Positions 28,373-37,908 of a stretch of 64,000 bases of DNA are shown piece by piece. The notes under the pieces are model-generated. The model searched no databases. It saw only the letters and a list, made by a program, of their open reading frames with translations, and was not told where the DNA came from. The translations under genes and the position numbers were made by a program. Positions within the stretch are counted from its first letter, which is position 1; the number at the start of each line of letters is the position of its first letter. Origin of the DNA: Bacteroidota bacterium (GTDB lineage: Bacteria > Bacteroidota > Bacteroidia > Bacteroidales > JAADJA01); the NCBI GenBank assembly GCA_020444515.1, contig JAHLKX010000002.1, positions 456,146 through 520,145 on the forward strand, given 5' to 3'.

Positions 28373-28864
28373 ATGGACAGGATCATTATTATCGACGACA
28401 GGGGCATCAGGAATGAATTAGAGGCTTTTATCATAGCCAATAGGGATCATATCCGACTGAATTCAGATATGGATGAGGTCTCCCTGGGAAATAATCCGGC
28501 CTTACAGGAGATTATTTCCAAATACGAGGAAAAATATAAAGTGAAGATCCAATCACGGGATAAAATTATGATTTACCGCCTGAATGAAATTATTTGTTTG
28601 CAATCAAATGGTGAAAAAACATTCGTAAAACTAATCAGCGGGGAAATAAATACAGTCAATGAAACATTGGATGTGGTTGAAGATCAGCTTCAAAATTTCC
28701 CATTTCTACGACCCAATGATCATTTTTTGGTAAACCTACATCATATTATTGAAATTAAAGACCAGCCAAATGCAGCAATTATCATGACAAATGGTGATCC
28801 AATTCCCCTTTCCAACAATAGAAAAGAAATGATAATTAATTCACTGAATAAATTCATTAAATAA
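28373..28864 (+). CDS. LytTR DNA-binding regulator lacking a receiver domain
   Basis: A 163-residue protein. It opens MDRIIIIDDRGIRNELEAF, which is like the first strand and acidic cluster of a receiver domain, but the rest of the receiver is missing. The LytTR DNA-binding domain occupies about 60-163: IMIYRLNEIICLQSNGEKTFVKL and FPFLRPNDHFLVNLHHIIEI are its standard strands. Ten bases separate it from the giant kelch/beta-helix gene, so it heads an operon with the two large secreted proteins. It may control that operon without phosphorylation, or be a fusion left after deletion of most of a receiver. Start codon choice is fixed only by the ORF. Confidence 0.85.
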   Translation: MDRIIIIDDRGIRNELEAFIIANRDHIRLNSDMDEVSLGNNPALQEIISKYEEKYKVKIQSRDKIMIYRLNEIICLQSNGEKTFVKLISGEINTVNETLDVVEDQLQNFPFLRPNDHFLVNLHHIIEIKDQPNAAIIMTNGDPIPLSNNRKEMIINSLNKFIK

Positions 28865-28873
28865 AATTAAAAA

Positions 28874-31800
28874 ATGACGACCATGAAAAATTCATTACAA
28901 GTTTTAAAAATTAAAAAAGCAGTAAGCCTCATCCTCACTGTTTTGTTGATGATCCTGCTGGGTGGAATGAATACTCAGGCCCAGGTATCATTTACCCAAA
29001 CCCTGAATGCCGACTTTTACAAAGGCGCCTATAACGATCTGATCGTTAGTTCGGACAATGTTTATTTGCCTTATCAGGCAACAGATGTTACAACATGGCT
29101 CACAACAACTGTGCTGCCACAAACATTGGAAGGCCATAAAGCGGCTACCTGGAACAACAGGTATGTATATGTTGTCGGCGGGTATAACGATCTGACCTAT
29201 TCCACTGCCGTCTACCGGGCAACATTGAATACTTCTGGTATCAGCAGTTGGACCACCCTGAATCCTTTACCAGTTGGTTTGAGGGATCATGCCGTCGTTA
29301 TCGGGACCAACACCATTTATGTGCTGGGTGGCCGGGATGCATCCAACATCTACAATACAATTTATTTTGCCACAATCAATACCGATGGTTCACTGGGAAC
29401 ATGGGAAACAGCGTCGGTTACCCTGCCGGCAAATCTCTGGGGGCACACCGCAGTATATTGCAATGGGTATATTTATGTGGCAGGCGGTGCCAATACCAAT
29501 TCTGCTACTGCTGCCCTGAACACCGTATATGTTGCGAAAGTACTGGCGGATAATACGCTGTCAGCATTCACGGCAACCACTTTACTGCCCGCTACCCGCA
29601 ATGGTCACAGTATGGTAACTTTTGGCGACAAAGTATATGTTATTGCAGGATTTGCCAATGGAGGAACTAAAACCAATACAGTTTATGTTGCAACATCTGG
29701 TATTGATGGTACACTGGGGGCATGGTCATCAGCAGCCGCACTTCCGGTAACCATCAGCAATCATTCATCCGTTATTATGAACGGTTTGATTACCGTGCTG
29801 GCCGGAGAAAGCGGAGGTACCCTGACCAATAAAGTTTATTATGCCGATATCAATGCATCCCCTTTGGTGTGGAACCTTGCCACGAACGTACTGTATGATT
29901 ATACCAGGGATGGAGCTGCTTTTGCCCATGACGGATGGATCGGTTATTGCGGTGGTCAGAACCTGTCGGGTACACCGATTCATAATACCCGTTATGCCAA
30001 TGTCACTAAATCCGCGGATTATAGTATGAACGGGTTTTTTGTATCCCATCCCTTTTATGAATTGGGTGCTGAGAGAGTCATTACAGAATTGTCTTTTGCC
30101 GCATCCAATCCGGCTGTGTCAAATACACAGATTGCTTATCGTACAGCAGGGGAGGATCTTGATTGGGATAACTGGACAGCACTTACTTCAATCAGTCCGG
30201 TAACTGTTGGAGTGACCGACAGATACCTGCAATACAAAGTTATATTTACCGGAGATGGATTGGTAACGCCTGTTTTCCACGATATGAATCTCTGGACACC
30301 CGGAACGGAGCTTTACGGTAACCTGAATGGAATTACCACTTTTGACCTTGCAAGCAGTCCGTATTGGGTTACAGCTGATATTTCCTTTACATCGGGAACA
30401 CATACCTTCGATGCCGGGGTTGAATTGAACTTCCTCCCCGAAACAGGATTGACAGTCAGTCAGGCCAACATGGTTTGTAACGGGACTGTTGCGGATTCGG
30501 TTAAGTTTATTGGATATACATCTGAGATAGGCACATGGGATGGTATATATTTTGACCCCAATAGTGACAATGGTGTTTCTTCGCAATTTTACTATACCGC
30601 TATTGTGGGTGCAGGTTATGGAAGTTGGAATGCGAATCTTTATTGCAATAGTACAAATGAACCATTACTGATGCATTGCAGCTTAAGAGCAGCAGACGGC
30701 CATGGTTTAAATTTGAATTCTGCCCATTTAACCATTGAAGAAACTTTTTTTGGAGGAAATACAGAAAGCGGTATTTATCACAACAATTCAAATCCTTCGT
30801 ATGTGAATTGCGAAACTTCAAATAACCAATTCGCTGGATTATATCTCACTTCTGTTGCATCGGAACCGAATTTTTACGGAATGTTATCTCAAAATAACAC
30901 CTATGCCATGTACTATCCTTCACCTGATTTTACTATTCTTCCTCCCAACGGCAATGGCCTGACATTTACAGGCAATACCTATAATGGCATTTGTATAGAA
31001 GCTGGTAGGGTTGGGAATAATCAAACATGGAACTCCATTGCTTATGACTATATTATGCTTGGTAATCTGGTAATTGGTAAAGCAGGAAATAATTGCCGGT
31101 TAACAATAGAACCGGGAAATACTGTAAAATTTGTTCCCGGAGCTAATTTGCAAATAGGAGTATATATTCCTTATACGCATTATGGAGGTGAATTGTATGC
31201 GATCGGTACTGCAGACAGCCTTATTACCTTTACATCATATGATGAAACTATAGGTGGTTGGGAAGGAATTTATTTTGATGACAACAGCGATTGGTATAGT
31301 GGAAGTTCAGTGATGGATTATTGTGTTGTGGAAAAAGGAAATAATTATAACATGTACTTCTATAACACAAATCAGGCCCAAATATTTAATGCAATCATTC
31401 GGGATGCGATACTGGATGGAGTTAAACTCTTTAGTTCATATGGACTGTTTGAAGATTGTGATTTTTATGGTTTTGGTAGGTATCCTATTTATTTTGAAAA
31501 TTGGGAAGCATCACCAACACTTACAAATAATACCTATAGCGGGAAGGGAATAAATCTCATTGGCTATTCTGGAGGGCATATCACCAGCGACAGGACACTA
31601 CAAAATGATGGTATCGACTATCATATATTGAACTCAATAACAGTTGGTAAATCTGGGAATAACACTCGTTTAACAATAGAACCAGGCCTTATACTGAATT
31701 TTGAGCCGGGCACTCGACTGCAGGTTGGAACTTATATCCCTTATTCCCATTATGGTGGAGAGTTATTTGCTGAAGGCACTAGCGGGAATGAGATCACTTT

Positions 31801-34063
31801 CAAAGCCTATAATGACACTCCCGGTGGATGGGAAGGAATTTATTTTGACGACAACAGTGATTATTACAGTGGAATTTCTTCTCTTGATTATTGTATTATA
31901 GAACAGGGAAATGAATACAATCTTTACAGTAACCAAACCACACAACCTTCTATCGATAATTCAATTTTCAGAAATGCTGTTCAATACGGAATAAAAGAAT
32001 ATCAGTCTTCACCTCAAATTCATAACTCTCAATTTCTGAATAATGGTAGTTATCCCGTTTATTATACAGATTGGACTTGTAATTCTCATTTATCAGGGAA
32101 TACATATTCAGGAAACTCTCCAAACAAGTTTGCTCTTTCGGGCGGGCATTATACAGATGATAGAATATTATACAATGATGGAATAGAATACCTTGTGCTA
32201 TCTGATATAATCATTGGTAAATCCGGTAATACAAGCCGCTTAACTATTGAACCTGGAAATAAATTGAGGTTTAGTTCGGGAACTCAATTGCAAGTAGGTA
32301 TATACATTCCTTACAGTAGTTATGGCGGTGAATTATATGCCGAAGCGACCTCAGGAAATGAGATCACTTTTATGCCAGATAGCGAAATCCAAGGAGATTG
32401 GGAAGGAATTGAATTCGACGACAGGAGTGATTATAGCGGAGCCACGTCCTCTTTGAAATATTGTAAAGTAGAAAAAGGAAATGTTCATAATGTGTATTGT
32501 GAAAATACAACTCAACCTGCATTTGAAAATTGTGAATTTACCGATGCCCTTGGAGATGGTTTGAATTGCTTCAATGCAAGCCCTGGAATTGCTAACTCAA
32601 CATTTTCATATAATGGTGGTCATGGTATTTACCTAGATGGAAATAGTAACCCTGTAATTGGCAATACTGCAACAACGACATGCAACATTTTTGGAAACGG
32701 TCCATATGCAGTATATAACAATACATCAAATAATATTGATGCCCGCTACAACTACTGGGGAACAGGTGATTCTGCAATGATCGCTTCCCGGATTTACGAC
32801 AAATACGACAATACTGCAAAAGGTATCGTCATTTTTGCCGATTTTGCACAGGTTCCATCCATTCCATCTCCAACCATGATTTTAAGTGGAGATGTGTGGT
32901 ATGCTAATTCAGCCATGACACAACTTGATGGTGCAACCATGGAAATTTTTGATTTCGTCGGAACCCCGATTGCCAACACAATTACCAATGGTATTGGCCA
33001 TTATGCGTTCAGTTCGATGAGCTCCGGTAATTACACCATGGATATCACGCCTTCCAATTCATGGTCAGGCGTCAACTCAACTGACGCTTTGATGATCCTG
33101 AACCATTTTGCCCATCTTGATACGTTGGTCGGGATGGAACTGGCAGCCTCTGATGTGAATGTCAGCCAAACCGTTAACGGAACGGATGCACTGTTTGTTA
33201 TGAAGCGCTACTCCGGTATGATCACTTCATTTCCTTCGGGTGATTGGTTATACAATACGGCCAGCCTGGTTGTGAATGGCAATCAGGTAACCAATGATTT
33301 TGAAATGCTTTGCTTCGGCGATGTAAATTCATCCTATGAACCTGCGAAGAAGGATGAAGGAACCGTTTGGCTTGCCTATGAAGGAAGTCAAATAATAAGT
33401 TCCTATGAGACTTTCACAGTTGCTATTTCAATTCAGGATATGATTACCGCAGGTGCCGTATCACTTGGCCTTTACTATCCTGAAGCGTTCATGGAAATCA
33501 CAGGGGCTGAGATGCTCAATGCTACAGGAAATGTCATCTTTACAGCTTCAGATGGATTGTTCAGGTTAGGTTGGGCTGACTTAAATCCAATTAATTTGAA
33601 TAGCGGGGTTGAATTTCTTGTATTGAATTGTGTTGCCAAGGATTTAAGCAACCTTCAGGCACCCATCTTGCTTGAATTGTTTGATGAAAGTGAATTTGCA
33701 GATCCTTCAGCCCAGGTTTACAACAGCGTAACGCTTGTAGTTCCTGAACTGGTTACCCTTTCTGTTGGGCTTAGTGAAATGGCCAATGATGGGTTAAGAC
33801 TTTTACAAAATCAACCGAATCCTTTTAATGGCTCAACCGTCATTGGTTATGCTATTCCAGCTCATGGGAATGTGAGCCTGACAGTGCTTGACCTTACCGG
33901 AAAAACGATTGCTGTTTTATTCAATGGTCAGCAGTCAGAAGGGAAATATACGATTGATTTCAACTGTGAAGGACTTGAATCCGGGATCTACCTCTATAAA
34001 CTCGAATTCACTAACGCTGAAATCAATAACAGCATTGTGAATAAAATGAGTGTAATCCGTTAA
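28874..34063 (+). CDS. Giant secreted kelch / right-handed beta-helix protein with T9SS sorting domain
   Basis: A 1729-residue protein. A signal peptide ends near residue 37 (MNTQAQ); the ATG at 28883 (MKNSLQV) is an equally likely start. Residues 40-390 are kelch-like repeats (YVVGGYNDLTYSTAVYRA, YVLGGRDASNIYNTIYFA). About 490-1330 is right-handed parallel beta-helix, including three near-identical 190-residue units beginning near residues 735, 925 and 1115. Then come a short carboxypeptidase-regulatory-like domain, a dockerin-like segment (about 1395-1450), a cohesin-like beta sandwich (1490-1635) and a type A T9SS sorting domain at the end (LLQNQPNPFNGSTVIGY through LYKLEF). It should be exported by T9SS and fixed to or released from the cell surface. 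Confidence 0.9.
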   Translation: MTTMKNSLQVLKIKKAVSLILTVLLMILLGGMNTQAQVSFTQTLNADFYKGAYNDLIVSSDNVYLPYQATDVTTWLTTTVLPQTLEGHKAATWNNRYVYVVGGYNDLTYSTAVYRATLNTSGISSWTTLNPLPVGLRDHAVVIGTNTIYVLGGRDASNIYNTIYFATINTDGSLGTWETASVTLPANLWGHTAVYCNGYIYVAGGANTNSATAALNTVYVAKVLADNTLSAFTATTLLPATRNGHSMVTFGDKVYVIAGFANGGTKTNTVYVATSGIDGTLGAWSSAAALPVTISNHSSVIMNGLITVLAGESGGTLTNKVYYADINASPLVWNLATNVLYDYTRDGAAFAHDGWIGYCGGQNLSGTPIHNTRYANVTKSADYSMNGFFVSHPFYELGAERVITELSFAASNPAVSNTQIAYRTAGEDLDWDNWTALTSISPVTVGVTDRYLQYKVIFTGDGLVTPVFHDMNLWTPGTELYGNLNGITTFDLASSPYWVTADISFTSGTHTFDAGVELNFLPETGLTVSQANMVCNGTVADSVKFIGYTSEIGTWDGIYFDPNSDNGVSSQFYYTAIVGAGYGSWNANLYCNSTNEPLLMHCSLRAADGHGLNLNSAHLTIEETFFGGNTESGIYHNNSNPSYVNCETSNNQFAGLYLTSVASEPNFYGMLSQNNTYAMYYPSPDFTILPPNGNGLTFTGNTYNGICIEAGRVGNNQTWNSIAYDYIMLGNLVIGKAGNNCRLTIEPGNTVKFVPGANLQIGVYIPYTHYGGELYAIGTADSLITFTSYDETIGGWEGIYFDDNSDWYSGSSVMDYCVVEKGNNYNMYFYNTNQAQIFNAIIRDAILDGVKLFSSYGLFEDCDFYGFGRYPIYFENWEASPTLTNNTYSGKGINLIGYSGGHITSDRTLQNDGIDYHILNSITVGKSGNNTRLTIEPGLILNFEPGTRLQVGTYIPYSHYGGELFAEGTSGNEITFKAYNDTPGGWEGIYFDDNSDYYSGISSLDYCIIEQGNEYNLYSNQTTQPSIDNSIFRNAVQYGIKEYQSSPQIHNSQFLNNGSYPVYYTDWTCNSHLSGNTYSGNSPNKFALSGGHYTDDRILYNDGIEYLVLSDIIIGKSGNTSRLTIEPGNKLRFSSGTQLQVGIYIPYSSYGGELYAEATSGNEITFMPDSEIQGDWEGIEFDDRSDYSGATSSLKYCKVEKGNVHNVYCENTTQPAFENCEFTDALGDGLNCFNASPGIANSTFSYNGGHGIYLDGNSNPVIGNTATTTCNIFGNGPYAVYNNTSNNIDARYNYWGTGDSAMIASRIYDKYDNTAKGIVIFADFAQVPSIPSPTMILSGDVWYANSAMTQLDGATMEIFDFVGTPIANTITNGIGHYAFSSMSSGNYTMDITPSNSWSGVNSTDALMILNHFAHLDTLVGMELAASDVNVSQTVNGTDALFVMKRYSGMITSFPSGDWLYNTASLVVNGNQVTNDFEMLCFGDVNSSYEPAKKDEGTVWLAYEGSQIISSYETFTVAISIQDMITAGAVSLGLYYPEAFMEITGAEMLNATGNVIFTASDGLFRLGWADLNPINLNSGVEFLVLNCVAKDLSNLQAPILLELFDESEFADPSAQVYNSVTLVVPELVTLSVGLSEMANDGLRLLQNQPNPFNGSTVIGYAIPAHGNVSLTVLDLTGKTIAVLFNGQQSEGKYTIDFNCEGLESGIYLYKLEFTNAEINNSIVNKMSVIR
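31076..32785 (+). repeat. Three tandem coding repeats with exact 570-base period
   Basis: The sequences starting GGTAAAGCAGGAAATAA (31076), GGTAAATCTGGGAATAA (31646) and GGTAAATCCGGTAATAC (32216) open three units spaced exactly 570 bases. Each continues with strings encoding LTIEPG, IPY..YGGEL, GWEGIYFDD (DWEGIEFDD in the third) and so on. They form successive beta-helix modules in the giant T9SS protein. The exact period and high nucleotide similarity point to recent duplication. Confidence 0.85.
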
Positions 34064-34074
34064 AACCTGTAATT

Positions 34075-37000
34075 ATGAAAACGAAATTTCTAAAAATCAT
34101 TTCAGTACTTTTCATAATTATCTGGCCGGTTCTGTTACAAAGTCAGACGATCAATACCACAACCGTGACCCAATCCATATGCCCCGGGGATATTGTGGTT
34201 CCGATCAACGTAACGAATTGTAATGGCGTAGGTGCGATCTCACTTGTGTTGCAATTCAATACCTCCGCACTGACTTTTAGTAACTATGAAAACCTTCACC
34301 CGCAGCTTTCCTCAGGATTTCTGATCGTGAACAATCCCGGTGATAAAGTGATCATCAGCTGGGCCAACACAACGGCTGCGAATATCGGAGATGGAAAGCT
34401 TATGGACCTCAGGTTTTCGGGTGTTACGGGTAATAGCAATTTAACATGGGATACACAAACTTCAGGTAATTGTGAATACAGTGATGTAAACGGAAATATA
34501 CTTCCGTCCTCCTTCACCAATGGTACCGTTACGGTATACCAAATGCCCTTTATCACCAGTCAGCCACAGGATAAGGCTGTGCTGGAATACCAGAATGCTA
34601 TTTTTAATGTGGGCGCCATAGCTACTGGAATCCAATATCAGTGGTACGGCAGTTACAATGGTGGTTCATCATGGATTGAGTTAAACAATGGTAGTTTATA
34701 TGGTGGTGTTACTTCGGCAAACTTAACCGTTTATAATACCCAACTAACATACGACGGATATCTATACAGGTGTGAAATCAGCGGTGCATGCTCACCGGTC
34801 GAAGTAAGTGATGCAGCCGAACTAAGCATAGTGGAACCACTTATAACTTCATTCGACGTTCAGCAGGTTTGCCCGGGTAGCATAACGATCCCAATTCTGG
34901 CATCAAATTTCAACAATGTGGCGGCATTCTCCCTCGCATTTAATTTCAATGCGTCTGCGCTGAATTATACTGGATACCAGGAACTGAATGCCTTGCTGCC
35001 TCCGGGTAATTTTGTTTGCAATTCGGTAAATGATAAAGTTTATCTGAGCTGGTCGTCAACTACACCGGTTACTTTTACACTGCCTGATACAGCTATTGTT
35101 GAAATCGTTTTTACAGGGTATACAGGTTCAAGCAATTTAACCTGGGATACTGAAACGGCTGGGAATTGTGAGTACACCTATCTGAATGGTGATGATGTCA
35201 TTTCAGTATTTCAGAATACCTCATTTACCATTTACCAGCAACCTCAAATCAATGTTCATCCGGTAGATAAATTAATTCCTGAAAATACCAATACCAGCTT
35301 CTCTGTTTCAGCCATTGCTTCCGGTATCACTTATCAGTGGCAGTTCAGTGCGAATGATGGAGGAGACTGGACAGACCTGTCAAACAATGGAACATACAGT
35401 GGTGTTACAGCTACAACCCTCAATATTACGAATGCTTCCCTTGGAATGAATGGGTTTTGGTACCGTTGCAGAGTTAGTGGCTTTTGCTCTCCCGAGGTAT
35501 TTTCTAATCCCGGTGAATTAATTGTACTGCCAAAAATCACTGCAATAGCTCCTACTGTTTCCAATTGCCCCGGTCAGGTAACAATTCCCATTGATGTTAC
35601 ACATTTTATTGATGTTGCTTCATTTTCATTATCACTTGGATATAATGAGAGCGTGCTTACCTATGAGGGATTCCAGGGCCTGAACACAAATCTGTCTGGA
35701 GGTAATTTTGCCATGAATGCAGCAGGTGGGAAAGTTTTTTTGACATGGACTTCAACCAGTCCCGTTACCATCGGTGACGACCAATTGATTGAAATATTAT
35801 TTTCAGGGGTAACCGGCACAAGTCCGCTTGCATGGGATATTCAGAAACCAGGAAATTGTGAATTTTCAACCCTCGAAGGGCTGGTTATATTCTCAAGTTA
35901 TACCAATGGAAATGTAACAGTTTATCAGCCCCCTGAAATTACCGGGCATCCCGATAATAAAACAGCACCGGCTGCAACTTCCACCTCTTTTTCTGTTACA
36001 GCTACCGGTACAGGTTTAAGCTACCTGTGGCAGGAAAGCACGGATAATGGATCGAATTGGACCAATCTGGCCAATGGCGGATCTTATTCCGGTGTAACAA
36101 CTGCCAATCTAACCATTAATCCTGTATTATGGTCGATGGACTTAAATCAATACCGCTGTCGCGTTTCTGGAACCTGCTCACCTGTGGTGTTTTCTGATGC
36201 AGTTTTATTGGACGTGATACCAGAGGTTATTTCAACCAATGCTGGATCAGTCAGCAATTCATGTACCGGAAATATTACTGTTCCGGTTTTAGTCAGTAAT
36301 TGCAGCAATGTAGGGGCAATTTCATTGGCACTGAATTATGATCCGGCTAAATTGACATTTGAGGGATACGCATCCCCTCATACCGAATTGACAGGTGGAA
36401 TGCTCATTGTCAATACAACCGGTTCTGAAGTTTTTTTAAGCTGGGCTTCTACCAATCCCGCAAATATCGGATCAGGGATTTTGGTTGAATTCAATTTTAA
36501 GGCAGTGGCTGGTTCATCCACCACCGTTTCATGGGATACGCAGATTCCAGGTAATTGCGAATACAGCAGTCCTGATGGATTTATTTATGTAACTTCTTTT
36601 GGCAATGGTAGCATATCAATTGCTTCCAACGCCCTGGTTGTTGATGCCGGAACAGATGAAAGCATCAACCCTGGTGGTTCTGTGCAGTTGGATGGATCGG
36701 CATCAGGCGGAGTCACCCCGTATGCTATTCAATGGACACCGGATACATGGTTGTCCGATGCTTCAATATTCAACCCGATTGCAAATCCCCCGATTACAAC
36801 TGAATACACACTGACGGTGATGGACGACAATGGATGTGCTGGTTCAAATCGAATTGTAGTTTCAGTTGCAGCAGGTGGAATTGATCTCAATCTTAAAGCT
36901 TATTTGGAAGGTCCTTTCAACACATCAGATATGAATACGGATCTGAATATTTTTAATGCAATACCCCTTGCTCAGCCTTATTCTGGTTCACCATGGAATT

Positions 37001-37554
37001 ATGGAGGAACAGAATCAGTTGTGGCAATACCCAATGCAAATGTGGTGGATTGGATTTTAGTAGAATTACGTGAAACTACCGGAGGTGCAGCAACAGCTAC
37101 CACCGGGACCAGGTTGGCTATGAAAGCTGGGTTTTTGCTGAAAAACGGAACCATCGTCGGTATTGATGGTAACAGCATGCTACATTTCGATGTTTCGATT
37201 ACCCAAAATCTTTTTGTGGTCCTGTGGCATCGGAATCATCTGGCGGTTATTTCTTCAGGTCCGCTAACGAATGCTGGGACAACCTATTCGTGGGATTTTT
37301 CCGATGATGTAAGTAAAGTCTACGGAACAAATGCACTGACTGATTTAGGGAATGGTTTCTATGGTCTGTATGCAGGTGATGGTAACAGCAATGGGATCAT
37401 TCAAAATACGGATGAGACCAATGTTTGGAAGGTGGAATTGAATCAATCAGGCTATCGCAATGGTGACTTTAATATGAATGGAATTGTTCAAAACACCGAT
37501 GAAACCAATTATTGGAAAGTGAATCTGAACAAAGCCAGCCAGGTACCCAATTGA
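34075..37554 (+). CDS. Secreted protein with four cohesin-like modules, Ig-like spacers and dockerin-like C-terminus
   Basis: An 1159-residue exported protein (signal peptide MKTKFLKIISVLFIIIWPVLLQSQ). Four repeats near 25-155, 260-390, 490-625 and 725-865 share CPG..(V/T)(V/I)P(I/V)..(T/S)N.., a cohesin-like sandwich, and the tag WDT(Q/E)...GNCEY. Three spacers between them (YQWYGS..GG.W, C.VSG.CSP) look Ig-like. A PKD/SprB-like domain (about 868-945) precedes a C-terminal module (950-1159) with HRNHL and two calcium-loop repeats, DGNSNGIIQNTDETNVWK and DFNMNGIVQNTDETNYWK, which resemble dockerin loops. It lies 12 bases after the giant protein gene, in the same operon. It probably serves as a surface scaffold or adhesin. 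Confidence 0.87.
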   Translation: MKTKFLKIISVLFIIIWPVLLQSQTINTTTVTQSICPGDIVVPINVTNCNGVGAISLVLQFNTSALTFSNYENLHPQLSSGFLIVNNPGDKVIISWANTTAANIGDGKLMDLRFSGVTGNSNLTWDTQTSGNCEYSDVNGNILPSSFTNGTVTVYQMPFITSQPQDKAVLEYQNAIFNVGAIATGIQYQWYGSYNGGSSWIELNNGSLYGGVTSANLTVYNTQLTYDGYLYRCEISGACSPVEVSDAAELSIVEPLITSFDVQQVCPGSITIPILASNFNNVAAFSLAFNFNASALNYTGYQELNALLPPGNFVCNSVNDKVYLSWSSTTPVTFTLPDTAIVEIVFTGYTGSSNLTWDTETAGNCEYTYLNGDDVISVFQNTSFTIYQQPQINVHPVDKLIPENTNTSFSVSAIASGITYQWQFSANDGGDWTDLSNNGTYSGVTATTLNITNASLGMNGFWYRCRVSGFCSPEVFSNPGELIVLPKITAIAPTVSNCPGQVTIPIDVTHFIDVASFSLSLGYNESVLTYEGFQGLNTNLSGGNFAMNAAGGKVFLTWTSTSPVTIGDDQLIEILFSGVTGTSPLAWDIQKPGNCEFSTLEGLVIFSSYTNGNVTVYQPPEITGHPDNKTAPAATSTSFSVTATGTGLSYLWQESTDNGSNWTNLANGGSYSGVTTANLTINPVLWSMDLNQYRCRVSGTCSPVVFSDAVLLDVIPEVISTNAGSVSNSCTGNITVPVLVSNCSNVGAISLALNYDPAKLTFEGYASPHTELTGGMLIVNTTGSEVFLSWASTNPANIGSGILVEFNFKAVAGSSTTVSWDTQIPGNCEYSSPDGFIYVTSFGNGSISIASNALVVDAGTDESINPGGSVQLDGSASGGVTPYAIQWTPDTWLSDASIFNPIANPPITTEYTLTVMDDNGCAGSNRIVVSVAAGGIDLNLKAYLEGPFNTSDMNTDLNIFNAIPLAQPYSGSPWNYGGTESVVAIPNANVVDWILVELRETTGGAATATTGTRLAMKAGFLLKNGTIVGIDGNSMLHFDVSITQNLFVVLWHRNHLAVISSGPLTNAGTTYSWDFSDDVSKVYGTNALTDLGNGFYGLYAGDGNSNGIIQNTDETNVWKVELNQSGYRNGDFNMNGIVQNTDETNYWKVNLNKASQVPN

Positions 37555-37618
37555 TGGCTTTATAATCAGGGCTAATCCTGAAACCAATATGGTTGGGTTG
37601 GTTTCTGGTCAAAATAAG

Positions 37619-37650
37619 AAAATCCCCGGCTACCCGGGGATTTTCTAACT
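37619..37650 (+). terminator. Rho-independent terminator after cohesin-like protein gene
   Basis: AAAATCCCCGG at 37619-37629 pairs perfectly with CCGGGGATTTT at 37634-37644 around a four-base loop; TTTTCTAACTT follows. Closes the operon 28373-37554. Confidence 0.9.
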
Positions 37651-37789
37651 TAGTTTACTAAAAATTAACAATTTTTTCAGAAAATCCTAAGCCAAATGGA
37701 AACCGTTTACTCCATTTTTGCGTTCCATAACTTTACCAAAATCATTTAAGGAAGGGCACAGTTACTTGTGTCTATATCTGACTTGAAAG

Positions 37790-37816
37790 ACTCTGCTCAT
37801 CGGCAGAGTTTTTTTA
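37790..37816 (+). terminator. Orphan Rho-independent terminator
   Basis: ACTCTGC at 37790-37796 pairs with GCAGAGT at 37803-37809 around a six-base loop, followed by a run of seven or eight T. No annotated gene ends just before it; it could belong to a small RNA or to readthrough from the operon upstream. Confidence 0.8.
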
Positions 37817-37843
37817 TTTGTTTAATAAAATTGCAGTTAGTCA

Positions 37844-37874
37844 TTTGTACACGAATAAATATACCGTAATTTTG
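37844..37874 (+). promoter_or_regulatory. Bacteroidetes-type promoter for the EEP nuclease gene
   Basis: TTTG at 37844-37847, then exactly 19 bases, then TAATTTTG at 37867-37874. This fits the TTTG-N19-TAnnTTTG consensus of the Bacteroidetes primary sigma factor. Transcription would start about 28 bases ahead of the ATG at 37909. Confidence 0.82.
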
Positions 37875-37908
37875 CAACAGAATTTCAGAAAGGTATTCTG
37901 ACGATAAC

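Larger units (their letters stand above)
37555..37908. other. Intergenic region with two terminators, promoter and possible small RNA
   Basis: This 354-base stretch has no supported protein gene. It holds a terminator at 37619-37644 closing the large secreted-protein operon, a second hairpin with T-run at 37790-37816 that ends no known gene, and a good promoter for the downstream nuclease gene at 37844-37874. The unassigned terminator raises the possibility of a small transcript between about 37680 and 37816. Confidence 0.6.

Noticed and set aside
28209..28421. 70-codon open frame overlapping the C11 peptidase stop.
   Set aside because: It runs through a strong terminator and overlaps the LytTR gene; kept only as a possible coding relic in the shared-repeat finding.
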